Positions 8,947 to 18,364 of a stretch of 37,477 bases of DNA are shown here, in pieces. The position numbers and the translations under genes are program-made. The stretch is from Bradyrhizobium centrolobii (lineage in GTDB: Bacteria; Pseudomonadota; Alphaproteobacteria; Rhizobiales; Xanthobacteraceae): positions 181,472 to 218,948 of the forward strand of contig NZ_LUUB01000038.1 in NCBI RefSeq assembly GCF_001641635.1. The letters run 5' to 3'. The stretch's first letter is position 1, and each line of letters starts with the position of its first letter. The notes under the pieces are model-generated. The model was not told the DNA's origin. It saw nothing but the letters and a program-made list of their open reading frames with translations, and did not search any database.

Positions 8947-10239
8947 ATGGAAAGCTCGACCGTGATGGGTGCTGGTACCGCCGTTCAGGATGCATCACTC
9001 GGCGAGGAGATCGCGCGCCGCATCAACGAGCTGGGTGCGATCTCGGAAGACGCCGACAAGCTCACCCGCATCTATCTCAGCAAGGAGCTGCGCGCGGCCG
9101 CAGACCTCATCCTGACCTGGATGCGCGAGGCCAGCATGAGCGCGCATCTCGACGCGATCGGCAACGTCTGCGGCCGCTACGAGGGCGCGCGGCCGGGCGC
9201 GCCATGCCTGATGCTGGGCTCGCACTACGACACTGTGCGCGACGCCGGCAAATGGGACGGTCCGCTGGGCGTGATCACCGCGATCTCCTGCGTCGCCGAC
9301 CTCAACCGTCGCGGCAAGCGGCTGCCGTTCGCGATCGAGGTGATCGGCTTTGCCGACGAAGAGGGCGTGCGCTTCGCCTCGACGCTGCTGGGCAGCCGCG
9401 CGGTGGCCGGCACTTTTGATGACAGCGTTCTGAGCGCGCGCGACCGTGACGGCGTCTCGATGCGGGATGCGCTCGTGCAGTTCGGCCTCGATCCGGATCA
9501 TATCGGCGCGGCTGCGCGGACGCGGCGCGAGCTGCTAGCCTATCTCGAGCTGCACATCGAGCAGGGCCCGGTGCTGGAAGCGCAGCACCTGCCTGTCGGC
9601 GTGGTCACCGCGATTGCGGGGGCGACGCGGCTGGCCGCACGGCTGACGGGCATGGCCGGTCACGCCGGAACGGTGCCGATGGCGCTGCGGCGCGACGCGC
9701 TGGCGGGCGCAGCCGAGTGCATCGGCGCGATCGAGCAGTTCTGTCGCACCGATGAGGGCGGGCTGGTCGGCACCGTCGGCTACATCCAGGCGAGGCCGGG
9801 CGCGACCAATGTCATTCCGGGCGAGGTGTCGTTCACCATCGACATGCGCGCGCCGACCGACATGCACCGCAAGCTTGCGGTCGCCGATGTCGTCAGGCAG
9901 ATCGAGGCGATCGCAAAGCGCCGGCAACTCGCGTTGCAGCTCGACGTCACCCACGAGAACCGCACTGCGCCTTGCGCGCCGTGGCTGAAGGCGCAGATCG
10001 CCGAGGCGATCGGAGCCGAAGGCTACCGCGTCTTCGAGCTGCCAAGCGGCGCCGGCCACGACGGAATGGCCATGATCGATATCGCCGATGTCGCCATGAT
10101 CTTCGTCCGCTGCCGCGGCGGCATCAGCCATCATCCCGACGAGCACGTCGAGCTGGCCGACGCCGATGCCGGTGCCCGCGTGCTGCTCAGGGTGATCGAG
10201 AACTTCCGGCCGCGGGAAGGGCATGCCGGCGCGGGTTGA
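8947..10239 (+). CDS. M20-family zinc amidohydrolase (allantoate amidohydrolase / N-carbamoyl-L-amino-acid hydrolase type)
   Basis: 430 residues from ATG 8947; a later ATG at 8965 and an earlier TTG at 8899 are possible. Metal ligands are visible: His93 in LGSHYDTV, Asp104 in GKWDGPLGV, Glu138/Glu139 in FADEEG, His203 in ELHIEQGP and the late His pair in GISHHPDEHV. GAGHDGMAM before the end is typical of allantoate amidohydrolase and hydantoinase-pathway carbamoylases. These enzymes hydrolyse allantoate, ureidoglycolate-like or N-carbamoyl compounds, releasing ammonia. It diverges from the purine-type transporter operon, so allantoate or another ring-opened ureide is a reasonable substrate. 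The sequence alone does not separate the two activities. Confidence 0.88.
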   Translation: MESSTVMGAGTAVQDASLGEEIARRINELGAISEDADKLTRIYLSKELRAAADLILTWMREASMSAHLDAIGNVCGRYEGARPGAPCLMLGSHYDTVRDAGKWDGPLGVITAISCVADLNRRGKRLPFAIEVIGFADEEGVRFASTLLGSRAVAGTFDDSVLSARDRDGVSMRDALVQFGLDPDHIGAAARTRRELLAYLELHIEQGPVLEAQHLPVGVVTAIAGATRLAARLTGMAGHAGTVPMALRRDALAGAAECIGAIEQFCRTDEGGLVGTVGYIQARPGATNVIPGEVSFTIDMRAPTDMHRKLAVADVVRQIEAIAKRRQLALQLDVTHENRTAPCAPWLKAQIAEAIGAEGYRVFELPSGAGHDGMAMIDIADVAMIFVRCRGGISHHPDEHVELADADAGARVLLRVIENFRPREGHAGAG

Positions 10240-10351
10240 CAATGGCCGCAGGTCACGATCCCGCAAGATACCGGGTAGAGAGACGAATCAAGCCTGTTTA
10301 GGGTACTGACGGCCAGCCTTCGAAATCACGCGACATCATTCGATCACGCAT

Positions 10352-11725
10352 ATGAACAGCGATATTTCCTTTCCATCAGATAGCGGAAACCGATTTTACC
10401 ACGGTGTGGCTGCGACCTGGGTCGCCAACGCCATTCAGGCGGTCAATTTTCTCGGTGATCGATTTCTGAGAAAGCCGTATCATTTGTCGTCAGCAATCGA
10501 CGACCTTTACCGGTCCTCGATGGACAAAGCCTTTTCCCTGACCGAGTCCTTTCTCGTCACGGGGGCGCCGCACGCATCCGCATATTACCCGCGCGACTTC
10601 GCCTGGTTCTATCCCGACGTTCTCGATCCCGAAACCATCATGGATTCGCAGGATGCGATCCGGCGCGTTCGCTTGCTCGAAAAGAGTGTCCGCCTGATGC
10701 TGGAGGCGGTTCGCGCCAACGTCGTCACGACGACGATCGTCCCGGCAGGACGTGCTCGCTATCTTGGCGTGAACTATTTCTCGCGACCCTCGGATACGCT
10801 GCTGGGCATTCTTGCCAGTCTACAACAGATGATAGGTGCCGACCAGAGAGCGTCGTCCTATCTGGCTATGTCGCAATGCGCCCATGCCGGCCGTCTGTTG
10901 CTGGCGGAATACGGTGTCGACCTGAAACGGGCGATATTGCAGCTCGCAAGTGAGCTGCAGCCATTCGATGATGACGGAGCCAGGTATCTGCTTTGTGACG
11001 TCACCGCACCTCGCTCTGCGGCAACGGACACCCGCGCCGAACGAAGGCGTTTTGTGACCAACGCGTGCGTCTACACGACGTTTGTGTGGGGCGTGCAACT
11101 CGGAGTCATCGACAGATACGAGCTGAAGCCGCTGCTCGGGCGCGAACTCTCACAGTACAAGCAGGACCTTCTCCGCCTGTTCGGCAAGGGCGGCTACGTC
11201 AGGCATTCCCTGGATGGCCCGCCAGGTTCGCCGGCATCTTCCGTCGCCCTGGATTTCGTCAATGTGCACCACGGGTTTTGGGATCTGAGCGAGGCGAGCG
11301 AACGCGCGCTGTTCGCGGCCACGACGGATCTGATCATCGCCGAACCGCGGTTTCGCATACCCGGGACATTCCACTTCCTGGTGTCGGCGGATAATCCGCG
11401 GAACAAGGTGATCCACAAGATTGCGGCTCCCGCCTACCAGGGGCGTTCCTCCTGGCCGACGTTCAACGTCGAATTTGCCGATCGCATGCTGGACTACGAT
11501 GAATTTTCAGGCCGCGATATCTACCGCTCCTACGCCCAAGGGATACTGAAAGACATTCGTACTGCGACCGAGGTCCACGGCGGATACCAGGAGCTGCTGT
11601 CGGAAGAAGGCCTGAAATATCGCACGTGGGCCTATAAGGGCGCCGTGGCTCACTCCTGGTTTCCGCGCTTCCTTTCCGTCTGGAGAAGGGCGTACGGAAC
11701 GCCGCTGCTCCATTGGAACGACTGA
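10352..11725 (+). CDS. Uncharacterised 457-residue protein, possibly helical-barrel glycosidase-like
   Basis: I do not firmly recognise this gene. It is a soluble protein of 457 residues with no signal peptide or membrane segment. YYPRDFAWFYPDVLDPE (about residue 77) and a C-terminal EVHGGYQELLSEEGLKYRTW with conserved-looking aromatics recall (alpha/alpha)6 glycoside hydrolases such as GH15 or amylo-1,6-glucosidase-like proteins, but the match is weak. ATG 10352 lacks a clear ribosome site. The stop at 11725 directly abuts an IS5-type transposase stub, so the last residues may have been altered. It is 112 bp after the amidohydrolase with no obvious operon link. Confidence 0.6.
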   Translation: MNSDISFPSDSGNRFYHGVAATWVANAIQAVNFLGDRFLRKPYHLSSAIDDLYRSSMDKAFSLTESFLVTGAPHASAYYPRDFAWFYPDVLDPETIMDSQDAIRRVRLLEKSVRLMLEAVRANVVTTTIVPAGRARYLGVNYFSRPSDTLLGILASLQQMIGADQRASSYLAMSQCAHAGRLLLAEYGVDLKRAILQLASELQPFDDDGARYLLCDVTAPRSAATDTRAERRRFVTNACVYTTFVWGVQLGVIDRYELKPLLGRELSQYKQDLLRLFGKGGYVRHSLDGPPGSPASSVALDFVNVHHGFWDLSEASERALFAATTDLIIAEPRFRIPGTFHFLVSADNPRNKVIHKIAAPAYQGRSSWPTFNVEFADRMLDYDEFSGRDIYRSYAQGILKDIRTATEVHGGYQELLSEEGLKYRTWAYKGAVAHSWFPRFLSVWRRAYGTPLLHWND

Positions 11726-11726
11726 G

Positions 11727-11788
11727 GCCGTAGACAGCAGCGGCTCGACCACGCGCCACTCGAAGTCTGTCGGATCGTATCGGCTCAT
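11727..11788 (-). pseudogene. IS5-type transposase N-terminal stub
   Basis: On the minus strand ATG 11788 begins MSRYDPTDFEWRVVEPLLS, the standard opening of IS5-group transposases (MSRYDLTDFEWRVIEPLLP in intact copies). Homology stops after about 20 residues, exactly where the upstream gene ends at 11725. The rest of the transposase is absent. Confidence 0.75.
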
Positions 11789-12019
11789 GCCGCTGTTGAA
11801 AATGATGCTGGTGCTGGGAGGGCGGGAGAAACCCCTTTGCTCCTCTCGGAGCCCCAGCTGATCCCCTCGCCAAGTCTTACCTCCCGGCATGGCTGAGAGC
11901 ACCAGCTCCATCAGCTCAGCCCACGCAAGCTTATGGGTTTACAACCTAACTAAGTAGTCATCTGGAATGCAAGTTCCATCACACAAATGGAGCGCTGGGA
12001 CCTCTGAAGGAGAGCGCTC

Positions 12020-12445
12020 GTGGCAAATGCAGGTGTGAGAGGACGGCCGATCGCGCCGTTGGTGCTGAGTCAGCCGGAGCGGACCTAATTGGAGAGGCAA
12101 GTTCGTCGTCCTCGTGTTGCCCGGTCGCTATCTGAGCGGTGCCGCGCGATCCTGCGGTGTGTGGATGGCCTGCCAAGCAAGTCCGTGGCTGCCGAACTTG
12201 GCCTCCATGAACACACCGTTGGCAAATGGCGCCGACGATTTTGAAGGATCGCTGCGATGGTCTGTTTGACGAGGCCCGCCCTGGCCGCCCTCGCACCATC
12301 AACGACGATCAGGTTGCCGCGGTGATCGAACGAACGTTGCGGACGACGCCAGCCGACGCGACGCATTGATCGATCCGCTCGATGGCTGCGGAAACTGGCT
12401 TTTCCAACACCACGATCCGCCGAATGTGGGCGGCGTTCAGAGAAC
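12020..12445 (+). pseudogene. IS630-type transposase remnant
   Basis: Reading from GTG 12020 gives ANAGVRGRPIAPLVLS, then RQVRRPRVARSLSERCRAIL and SVAAELGLHEHTVGKWRRRF, an IS630-family N-terminal helix-turn-helix region. It is broken by an in-frame TAA after PERT (about 12086), a one-base frameshift at the F-L-K junction (about 12238) and a TGA where TH-W is expected (about 12367). The tail reads [19 protein letters not shown]. The catalytic DDE domain is missing; the remnant stops just before the decarboxylase gene. Confidence 0.8.
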
Positions 12446-12529
12446 GAACAAACCTTAACTTTGACATGTTCATCGCATCATTGGGGAACTGATGTGCTCG
12501 TTGCAGAGATGGCTTTTGACAGGAAGATC

Positions 12530-13555
12530 ATGCCTTACAATTTGGCACAACGAATCTTGGTGACTGGTGGCTCTGGGTTCCTTGGCTCACACCTCTGCGA
12601 GCGCCTGCTGGCAAACGGTGCGGAAGTCCTTTGCGTGGACAATTTCTTCACCGGCACGCGAGGTAATGTCGAACATCTTCTCGACCATCACCGCTTCGAA
12701 CTCCTGCGCCATGATGTAACATTCCCGCTCTACGTTGAGGTCGATCAGATATACAATCTCGCCTGCCCGGCCTCGCCCGTGCATTATCAGCACGACCCGG
12801 TTCAGACGACCAAGACCAGCGTGATCGGCGCGATCAACATGCTCGGACTGGCCAAGCGGCTCAAAGTGAGCATCCTGCAGGCATCAACCTCCGAAGTTTA
12901 TGGTGATCCCACAGTACACCCTCAAACTGAGGATTATTGGGGCAATGTTAACCCAATCGGGCCCCGCTCTTGCTACGATGAAGGCAAACGCTGCGCTGAA
13001 ACTCTGTTCTTCGATTATCGACGCCAACATCGGCTAGCCATTAAAGTCGCGCGCATTTTCAACACTTATGGCCCGCGCATGCATCCCAACGACGGGCGCG
13101 TGATCTCGAATTTCATCGTTCAGGCGCTCCGTGGGCACGACATTACGATTTACGGCGACGGTTTGCAGAGCCGGGCGTTCTGCTACGTAGACGATCTGAT
13201 CGATGGCCTGATGCGCCTGATGCAGTCATCTGACGACGTCACCGGCCCCTTGAATTTAGGCAATCCCAATGAAGTCACGATGCGCGAACTCGCGGAACTG
13301 ACTATCGAATTGACCGGTTCTCGCTCGAACGTCGTTCATCGCCCGCTTCCGCAGGATGACCCGCGACAACGCCAGCCTGACATTTCACACGCCAATGCGC
13401 TGCTTGGGTGGGCGCCGCAGGTTTCGCTTCGGCAAGGTCTCGCACGCACGATCGCGTATTTTGAAGGTGTGCTCACGGGTTCTGCGCGCGAGCCGTCTCG
13501 CAGTCACGCGGCTAGTTCGGACGCACGAAGGCTGGAGCGTGCGGTTCCAGGATAG
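12530..13555 (+). CDS. uxs: UDP-glucuronate decarboxylase (UDP-xylose synthase)
   Basis: 341 residues, an extended short-chain dehydrogenase. The NAD-binding motif is GGSGFLG (13-19), the family segment STSEVYGDP follows, and the catalytic pair is Tyr149/Lys153 in [26 protein letters not shown] is the hallmark of UXS enzymes, which convert UDP-glucuronate to UDP-xylose for surface polysaccharide. ATG 12530 is chosen because AGGA sits five bases upstream and the protein then starts close to the Rossmann fold. The frame extends back to 12461 without a better start. The gene is less GC-rich than the flanking operons and follows IS remnants, which suggests transfer. No glycosyltransferase genes adjoin it. 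Confidence 0.93.
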   Translation: MPYNLAQRILVTGGSGFLGSHLCERLLANGAEVLCVDNFFTGTRGNVEHLLDHHRFELLRHDVTFPLYVEVDQIYNLACPASPVHYQHDPVQTTKTSVIGAINMLGLAKRLKVSILQASTSEVYGDPTVHPQTEDYWGNVNPIGPRSCYDEGKRCAETLFFDYRRQHRLAIKVARIFNTYGPRMHPNDGRVISNFIVQALRGHDITIYGDGLQSRAFCYVDDLIDGLMRLMQSSDDVTGPLNLGNPNEVTMRELAELTIELTGSRSNVVHRPLPQDDPRQRQPDISHANALLGWAPQVSLRQGLARTIAYFEGVLTGSAREPSRSHAASSDARRLERAVPG

Positions 13556-13742
13556 CAGCAGGTTTAGCTCATCGACCAGGCGCGCTAAGGAGCGATCTGT
13601 CTCACTTCCATATGGAAGAGCTCGGACCAGACACCCGCGCGCGGAGGCCTTCGCTGGAGTTGCACCGCCTTGCGCGAGCGCGCCGCTGCTCCAGCGACAG
13701 CTGTATGGCCGGCCCGTCCTGGACGTGAACCATATCAGCTAT

Positions 13743-13845
13743 CGCGTTTTCGAGCAAAGTCGATGCCGGTTCGCGTAAAGAAAACGCGTTAAGACAAGAG
13801 CCCAGAGCTTTGGCTCCGGTTCAACCAGAACCGAAAATGCTCTAG
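13743..13845. repeat. Dispersed intergenic palindromic element
   Basis: CGCGTTTTC (13743-13751) is the inverted complement of GAAAACGCG (13780-13788). It is followed by a second hairpin CGGTTC / GAACCG (13817-13822 and 13828-13833) and ends in AAAATGCTCTAG. I recall very similar sequences scattered through rhizobial intergenic regions. It lies in the gene-poor stretch 13556-14805, where apart from this element and the DUF2493 fragment I see nothing convincing. Confidence 0.6.
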
Positions 13846-13871
13846 ACGCCGCCCGCTGGGCTCATCATCGC

Positions 13872-14062
13872 AAGGTGCCGGAGATCGCTTTCGATCCCGA
13901 CTGGGCGAAGCACGCGAAGGCTGCTCCCTTCAAGCGCAACGACGCCATGCGCTGCCGATCGGTGTTCTGGTCGCGCCAGGCTCCGGTATCCAGGCCAATC
14001 TCGCTGACAAGGCGCGCCGGCTCGGCATCCCGGTCTGGAAACTCGGCAAGAGCGGCGCGTGA
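13872..14062 (+). pseudogene. DUF2493 (SLOG-like) protein fragment, frameshifted
   Basis: Frame 1 from 13872 reads KVPEIAFDPDWAKHAKAAPF then KRNDAM. After a frameshift near 13950 the next frame reads LPIGVLVAPGSGIQANLADK and ends in IPVWKLGKSGA with TGA 14060-14062. Together these match the C-terminal half of DUF2493 proteins, common on plasmids and integrative elements, where GSGIQANLADKA is a conserved end. The N-terminal half is missing. It is a degraded relic of mobile DNA. Confidence 0.7.
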
Positions 14063-14805
14063 GCGCCGCTATGCGCGTCGGCCGCACAGGTAACCGACAC
14101 ATTCTAGGCGCCAGCGCACGTCACACAAATACATCGCTGCAGGCCGTCCGAGGTAAACCGCGCTGGTGGCGTTCCCCGAACGGCCTGCTCATCGGGCAAG
14201 CGCCGTGAGCAGGTTTGCGGCGCAGCCCGAGCAACTTGGCGCTGAATCAAATGGACGCCAACTTCTTCACGCAAAGTTCTTGCCGGTAGCGACCCTTCGT
14301 CCACATTACCGACAGATTACGGGCACAACCCTGATGAACCCGTTCAATGCAAAGTCGTTGGTTTTCTGTGCGAGATCCATCAAAAATTTCTTGGCAATGG
14401 TCGCACGTTAATGCGCGGCAGCAACACTTCGTCGTTCGTGTACGAAACGGAGTTGCGGATGCCCTCGTTCAAGAGATTGTTGCCGCCGAAGCCGACGGGT
14501 CTCCTAGCCCTGCTTGCGTCCCGGTCGGCTCTCTACGAACGACGTGGCGCGAAGCCGCGCCAGGTTGCGGCGCTTTCCACGAGCGGGAGCTTGTGCAGGC
14601 CGAGGATGTTCGCCCGCCCAGATATATGACGCGATAAGTGCGACGTCGCGCTCGCTGTGCGGTGTATATCGATGGTTCAACGGTGCTGACGCGGCGTCAC
14701 CATTTGATCAAAATCGCGCCGCAATGAAATCAAGAACGACTCCGGATACGTCATCCTGTCTTCATCTCCAAAGCGGATGCGTTTGTCCAAAATGAGGGAC
14801 ACAGG
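14063..14805. other. Gene-poor stretch
   Basis: Short frames of 60-96 codons exist on both strands, but none shows a recognisable motif, good ribosome site or neighbour relation. I see no RNA gene or clear repeat here. Confidence 0.4.
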
Positions 14806-15021
14806 ATGTCGCGATCTTATCTGAACCGCCATCTGAAGATGATGCGCTTCATGGGCTTCCGGCAATGCCCAAACTGCAAGGAGTGCCTGTTTGCTGCAGA
14901 GGGCGCACAGTTCTTCGACGGGGTTTGCATCAACCTCTGCTGGCGCTGTGACGCCTGCGGCCATGCTTTTAGCACCAACGTCGATTCGCGTGGTCGCACG
15001 ACACGATCGGTCGCTGCCTGA
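14806..15021 (+). CDS. Small zinc-ribbon protein
   Basis: 71 residues with two cysteine knuckles: CPNCKEC (21-27) and CWRCDACGH (45-53), a zinc-ribbon arrangement. The N-terminus MSRSYLNRHLKMMRFMGFRQ is basic. ATG 14806 follows GAGGGACACAGG, an acceptable ribosome site. Small proteins with this layout are frequent conserved hypotheticals in Bradyrhizobium; the role (nucleic-acid binding or protein scaffold) is unknown. The cysteine spacing makes this frame more credible than the longer frame on the opposite strand. Confidence 0.6.
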   Translation: MSRSYLNRHLKMMRFMGFRQCPNCKECLFAAEGAQFFDGVCINLCWRCDACGHAFSTNVDSRGRTTRSVAA

Positions 15022-15233
15022 CGATCCGTACATGATCGCAGAAAGTGTTGACGACATGCGGACCGCAACGGAAACGTGGTTGGATCAGTTCACTATGCGC
15101 TTGCGTTCAATAGTCGGAGCGCGTCGACCCCTGATCCGTCGCTCTTGCTGATTTGAACTGCGCAATCCTCTACTTTCCGCTGTAGACCAATCAGCACGAT
15201 GCCTCCGATCACCAGGGTCACGGCCACACCATC

Positions 15234-15249
15234 GGAGGCGCAGGCCTCC
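15234..15249. terminator. Hairpin after the broken porin gene
   Basis: GGAGGC, loop GCAG, GCCTCC forms a 6-bp GC-rich stem 46 bases beyond the minus-strand porin stop. No T-run follows, so it may be a weak or Rho-assisted terminator. Confidence 0.3.
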
Positions 15250-15294
15250 CGGATTGCCGCTTTACGAATTTTTGCGGCCGCTCCGGTGCGCTGA

Positions 15295-17268
15295 TCAGAA
15301 TTCGCCGTGCAAGCGTCCCGAAACGATCGAAACCGGTCCGCGATCGGCGTTGTAGGCGGGGTTCGCGCGCAATTGGTAATCGAATGTCAACGTCGTCCAG
15401 TTGTTGAGCTTCCAGGCGTAGTAGGCCTCGAGGATTCGCTCTGGGCTGTAGTTGAACCGCCCGTCACCCATCAGCAGGCCTGTGCCGCCGGCGATAAGGA
15501 AATCCCGGTGCACGGCGGAAAGTCCGTTGAAGGCGCCACCGATGCCGATCGTATCGTCGGAGCGTCCCCAATAGCTGCCTTTGATCGATAGGCCGCCGGA
15601 TAGGCTGCGGTCGATATCCGTAAACGACAGGATCTGGTTCTGGCCGTCGTTCCAACTCGCGCGGGCAAACAGCCCGACGTCCTTGACGATCTGCTGTTCG
15701 AGGTTAGCGTAGAAGCCGTACTTCCCGCGGTCGCGCTGATTGGCTGCGGTGATGTCGTTGATGCTGAACGCGGGATTGGCGGCCGCGATCGCGAGCACCT
15801 CACGGTAGCTTGCGGTATTGCCGCAGTTGTAGAACGCACCAAGGCGCAGCTTACCGGGCTGATCGGCGATGTTGTGCCGTTCCTCGAATTCGACCACGGT
15901 GCCACCAGTCTTGAAGGTGAGCACGTCGCTGTTGGGCGCCGATGGCGCTTGGAACAGTCCGACGCGCACCGCCCAATCCTTGCGGTTGAGATCGACAACG
16001 GCGCCACGCGTATAGCCAGGCAGGTCAGCGGGGAAGTCGTAGGCTGCTGACGACCATATCGCCCAGTTCATGAAGTCCGCGCGCGGGTCTTTTGCATAAG
16101 CGTTGCCGTCGAAGAAGTCGCCGACCGCAAAGCGGCCGACGATGACGGTAAGGCGATCGATGTCGCGTGCCAGCAAGTTGGTTTGGCGTGTCGGCGACGT
16201 CCTCCAATTCTCCGCCGAGTCCGAACGTCTGCTTGAGATAGTAACGCTGCGCTCGAATCTTCAGGAAGGGGGCGCCTGCCTTCTGCGCTTCACCGTTGGA
16301 GAAGCCGGCAAGGCCGAGCGTTCCGTTCAGGCCGAAACCTTGCGCAAGCTCCGGACTGAAATAGAACTCGCCGCCCTCCCAAAGCCGTGCGCCCAGAAAT
16401 GTCGTTGTCGTCCAGGTGGCCTGCAACTGGCCGGCTGCGGGAAGGCTGGCCGGGCTTGAATAGGGCGAGTGGATCGGCCCATAACCTGGGGCAGGAACGT
16501 CGTTTGCGCGTGGACATTCCAATCGTTGGATTCAGGCAGCGCCATCTTACCGCTCCCTCGCTTCATCCACGGCCTATCGCCGAACTGGTAGTTCAGGCCG
16601 AGCTTGAACAGGTGGATACGCGGATCGACGTTGACATTGGCGAGGCCAAAACCGCTTAGATCGTACGTCTGACGTGCTAGATCGACATACTCGTACTCGG
16701 CCTTTGCGGTCCAATTGCCACTGACTGCGAATTCGAGGCCGAGTCCAGCGGCCCAGCCGGTCTGGTAGTGGCCGACCGGAAACTGAGCCTCGCCGATCGC
16801 GTTATTGACGTTGATATGGGTATATCCCCAGGCGAAGCCGCCGGTGGCGTAGGGCATCAATCGCCCAAATGCTTAACCGATAAGGCCGCGCACAGCGCCG
16901 AAATAGTCGATCGTCGTGTTAAAGGCCGATCGCGCCCGCGTCAGCGCGGGGGCATCCAGTGGGCTTGTGAAAGTGGCATCCGCCTCGATACCGAGCACCA
17001 GACGGTTTGCGAACTGACGGTTGTAACCAACCTGGTAGCCACCGGTCAGTCCGGTCGCGCTGTGAGGCCGCAGGACGCTCTGCTCAGGCAGTGGATGGGT
17101 ACCGGGCCCAAAGTTCGCCTCACCGTAGCCAAAGTGCCCGCCGACATACAACCCCGTCCAATCGGACGGCGCCTTGGCCGGCGGCGTTTTCAGAGCCTGC
17201 TCGGCGGCCAGAAGCGGAGACCCGCTCAGGAAAACACTCACGCTTCCGATCGTCAGAACCTGCTTCAT
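15295..17268 (-). pseudogene. Fused outer-membrane barrel plus OprB-type carbohydrate porin, broken
   Basis: One reading of 658 codons is disrupted at three places. Part A (17268-16873) has a signal peptide and DWTGLYVGGHFGYGEANFGP, an Omp25-like small barrel, and stops at TAA 16875-16873 in place of the Tyr codon expected in RGLIG-Y-AFGRLMPYATGG. The same frame then continues (YATGGFAWGYTHI, SGNWTAKAEYEYVDLA, NWNVHAQTTFLPQ-like). A frameshift near 16490 moves to GPIHSPYSSPASLPAAGQLQ and ARLWEGGEFYFSPELAQGFG. A second near 16170 restores the original frame (DIDRLTVIVGRFAVGDFFDGN), ending SGRLHGEF. The C-terminal part matches OprB/carbohydrate-selective porins. An intact product would move sugars across the outer membrane. 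Confidence 0.8.
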
Positions 17269-17513
17269 TTCCCCACTGGTGCCTTAGACCCTCCTGAGAC
17301 CGGCCTTTGACTCGGAAGCGAGGAGATCCGAGAGCCCGGATCCTCGATTGAGCGTCAGCATCGTGGCCCCAGCGACAAAGACCTCAAACTGATCGCACCA
17401 CTCGCACTGCCGAGGGTACGGATCGATCACTACAGAGGACGTGGATTGGTGCACCAGGATCGGCGATTAAAAGTTGGCCAACGAACCGGCAGCTGGAGCG
17501 GTCCGCAGCGATC

Positions 17514-17993
17514 TTATCGAGGGGCACGGGTCCAAATTTCGCTCCCGCACAGAGCGCCTGCGCATCCACGCACTTCCAACTGCGCTGGATCAATTTGCGT
17601 TATCGTGCTGCTATAGTGCCGTCCATCGTCCGCGTTGTAAATCTGACCGGACCAAGCGTTCGATGCCGACGGTTGCATACCGACGAAAAGCGGAAGTCCA
17701 ATAATGGGACGTTTCTTGAGCGACGGATCTGAGTTCTTGTCATCGGTTTGAGGTTGGCCAGTGGCACTGTCGATCGGTTGCTTCAGCCAAACAATCTTGC
17801 CGCAGATTCCAGATCCGCATTGGCTGAGATGCACCCTTGCATCGCCGGCGCGCGTAAGCCAGACCCCAAAGGGACCGACTTTTGTCGCGGCCCCCGCGTC
17901 ATCAGCAAAGAGCAGTACAACTATGAGCGCAAGCCATGAGATGGAGGCGCGCGCAGATCGCAAATCGTTTCGCATGCGAGATGAACCTGTCAT
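17514..17993 (-). CDS. DUF2147 secreted protein
   Basis: 159 residues; the hydrophobic stretch ISWLALIVVLLFADDAGAA near residues 18-36 is a signal peptide. The mature part shows the DUF2147 pattern: GPFGVWLTRAGDARVHLSQC, GICGKIVWLKQP, KKRPIIGLPLF, IYNADDGRHYSST and LEVRGCAGALCGSEIWTR, with paired cysteines. The start may be ATG 17993 or ATG 17975 (MRNDLRSARAS); the latter gives a more normal signal peptide. Family members are periplasmic proteins of unknown role. No operon partner is seen. The 371 bases upstream (17994-18364) contain nothing I recognise apart from the possible 5' end of the next gene. Confidence 0.8.
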   Translation of the reverse strand: MTGSSRMRNDLRSARASISWLALIVVLLFADDAGAATKVGPFGVWLTRAGDARVHLSQCGSGICGKIVWLKQPIDSATGQPQTDDKNSDPSLKKRPIIGLPLFVGMQPSASNAWSGQIYNADDGRHYSSTITQIDPAQLEVRGCAGALCGSEIWTRAPR

Positions 17994-18364
17994 TGAGAAT
18001 GGCCGGACGAAACCGCTTCAGCAACGGCGCCGCGCGGATCGAGGATGCGATTCCGCGCGAGAGGACTAGAGGGCATCCGCTGAACATTACCACAGCGTGA
18101 CGAACGACCCGGTCCCGTTGAAATCACAACGCCAAACGACAAGGCGAGCGCACCTTTGAGCCCTTGTCGGTCTTTGTTATGGAGTCCAGGTAACACAGCT
18201 GCAATCAAAACATCGCAGGGTCGATTGTGCGCAGCCGCCTAACGAATTCGGCCGGCCAATGGATTCGCTGTACAAATATCGGCAAGCTTGCAGCGGAAAG
18301 TTGATAGGATCGTCGCGACCATGCAGAGCGAGGGGGGCCGACCCGCTTCCTCTATCTCTTCGGC

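Noticed and set aside
12530..13555. Reading the decarboxylase as a UDP-apiose synthase, which would pair neatly with an apiose locus
   Set aside because: The active-site region [17 protein letters not shown] is the standard UDP-xylose synthase form; apiose/xylose synthases have a different segment around the catalytic Tyr-Lys.
14677..15057. 126-codon minus-strand frame opposite the zinc-ribbon gene
   Set aside because: The plus-strand frame has paired CxxC motifs and a better ribosome site; the minus frame shows no motif.
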